NCBI RefSeq assembly: GCF_024609245.1
Contig: NZ_JANJYH010000013.1
Location: 17,680 to 81,679 of the forward strand
Direction: 5' to 3'
DNA length: 64,000 bases
Origin: Haloarchaeobius sp. FL176
Lineage (GTDB): Archaea > Halobacteriota > Halobacteria > Halobacteriales > Natrialbaceae
The notes beneath the pieces are model-generated. The model saw only the letters and a list, made by a program, of their open reading frames with translations. It had not been told where the DNA came from and did no database searches. Positions within the stretch are counted from its first letter, which is position 1. Every line of letters starts with the position of its first letter. Positions 63,631 to 64,000 of this stretch are shown here, in pieces. The position numbers and the translations under genes are program-made.

Positions 63631-63762
63631 CAGGCTATCCGCGACTGCGACATGCCGCTCGTCCTCGGGACGACGATGGTCGTCGCCTACATCGGCATCG
63701 CGGCCAACCTCGTCCGGGACCTGTCCCACGCCTGGCTCGACCCGCGGGCCGCCGAAGAGTAG
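63631..63762 (+). pseudogene. Dipeptide/oligopeptide ABC permease, C-terminal remnant
   Basis: The last 40 or so codons read AIRDCDMPLVLGTTMVV and later NLVRDLSHAWLDPRAAEE. This is the usual C-terminal segment of DppC/OppC-type permeases (PLVQG... YAWLDPR). The rest of the permease is missing, and the gene before it is unrelated. An ATG at 63652 could give a 36-residue product, but this is most likely a decayed fragment. Confidence 0.7.
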
Positions 63763-63816
63763 CGAGACGGCCTCGAAAGTACTTTACCGGCGTAGGCGCG
63801 AAGTGACGGCAAGACC

Positions 63817-64000
63817 ATGTCCGACAAACCGGCGTCGATGTACCGGGAGATTTCCAAGCCCGCGTACACACGACGTGAGTACATCACCGGCATCCCCGGC
63901 TCGAAGATCGCACAGCACAAGATGGGCGACACCGCCAGCGACGCCGACGACTGGCCCGTCCAGATCTCGCTGGTCCTCGAAGAGGAGTGCCAGCTCCGTC
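63817..64000 (+). CDS. rpl10e: Ribosomal protein L10e (uL16), 5' part
   Basis: The reading frame from ATG 63817 runs off the window end after 61 codons. The N-terminus [20 protein letters not shown], followed by [16 protein letters not shown], is characteristic of archaeal L10e, the counterpart of bacterial L16. The fragment ends at EEECQLR. An ACTTTACCG element at 63781-63789 could serve as TATA region. Confidence 0.93.
   Translation, partial: MSDKPASMYREISKPAYTRREYITGIPGSKIAQHKMGDTASDADDWPVQISLVLEEECQLR

Overview
The window is a stretch of a haloarchaeal (class Halobacteria) chromosome. The DNA is GC-rich, the proteins are very acidic, and the marker genes are archaeal: transcription factor E, SRP19, Gar1, ribosomal protein L10e, the bridging factor MBF1 and a salactin-type actin. 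Signals are haloarchaeal too: Tat leaders, Tat lipoboxes, a PGF-type C-terminal anchor, and TATA boxes about 25-30 nt upstream of start codons with little or no leader. Most of the window is ordinary core genome with short gaps and many 4-base ATGA overlaps. No CRISPR array, rRNA or intact insertion sequence was seen.

Layout. 1-9 kb: tfe and DUF2110, a lipoprotein, a MoaB-type domain protein, a CBS site-2 protease, an ATP-NAD-kinase-like protein, an AbrB-PhoU regulator and small haloarchaeal proteins. 9-13 kb: SRPBCC and nitrilase pair, a gap that looks like a structured RNA, a repeat membrane protein, an aldehyde dehydrogenase and a leaderless cupredoxin. 13-17.3 kb: two genes, a Tat-exported modular nuclease-like protein ending in a dockerin and a membrane-anchored cohesin-like protein. 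17.5-30 kb: acyl-CoA dehydrogenase, two glutamate dehydrogenase paralogues, a CitE-type lyase, a MaoC hydratase, CorA, an MFS carrier and a 5'-truncated DUF2332 remnant. 30-39 kb: an ornithine-cyclodeaminase-family enzyme, presenilin-type protease with gar1 and srp19, and the cobalamin importer btuF/btuC/btuD.

39.2-41.8 kb is the one clearly accessory patch: a lower-GC segment with a tyrosine integrase, its DUF5805 partner, a decayed gene and about 760 bp without genes. 41.8-55.7 kb returns to core: a HisG-like protein, a coiled-coil protein with a perfect 138-bp tandem repeat, a metallo-hydrolase, a rhomboid protease, a METTL5-type methyltransferase, salactin, MBF1, and the overlapping run of a CDP-alcohol phosphatidyltransferase, a Fap7-type kinase and hisC, then hflX. 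56-63 kb: a redox block with a two-domain multicopper oxidase and a two-domain halocyanin, a membrane histidine kinase, a GMC oxidoreductase with its small Tat subunit, and an FAH-family hydrolase. The window ends with tRNA-Glu(UUC), a small membrane protein, a permease remnant and the start of rpl10e.

The most unusual content is the 13.1-17.3 kb pair. One protein combines a Tat signal, two copies of a long repeat unit (one lying inside a staphylococcal-nuclease fold), a third related domain, a cohesin-like domain and a dockerin. The next gene encodes a matching cohesin-like domain tethered to the membrane. This suggests a cell-surface assembly built on cohesin-dockerin contacts. Second in interest are the run of perfect hairpins at 10.47-10.71 kb behind a TATA box, and the multicopper oxidase with blue-copper ligand sets in both domains. 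All function calls rest on motifs and remembered family features, because no database search could be run.
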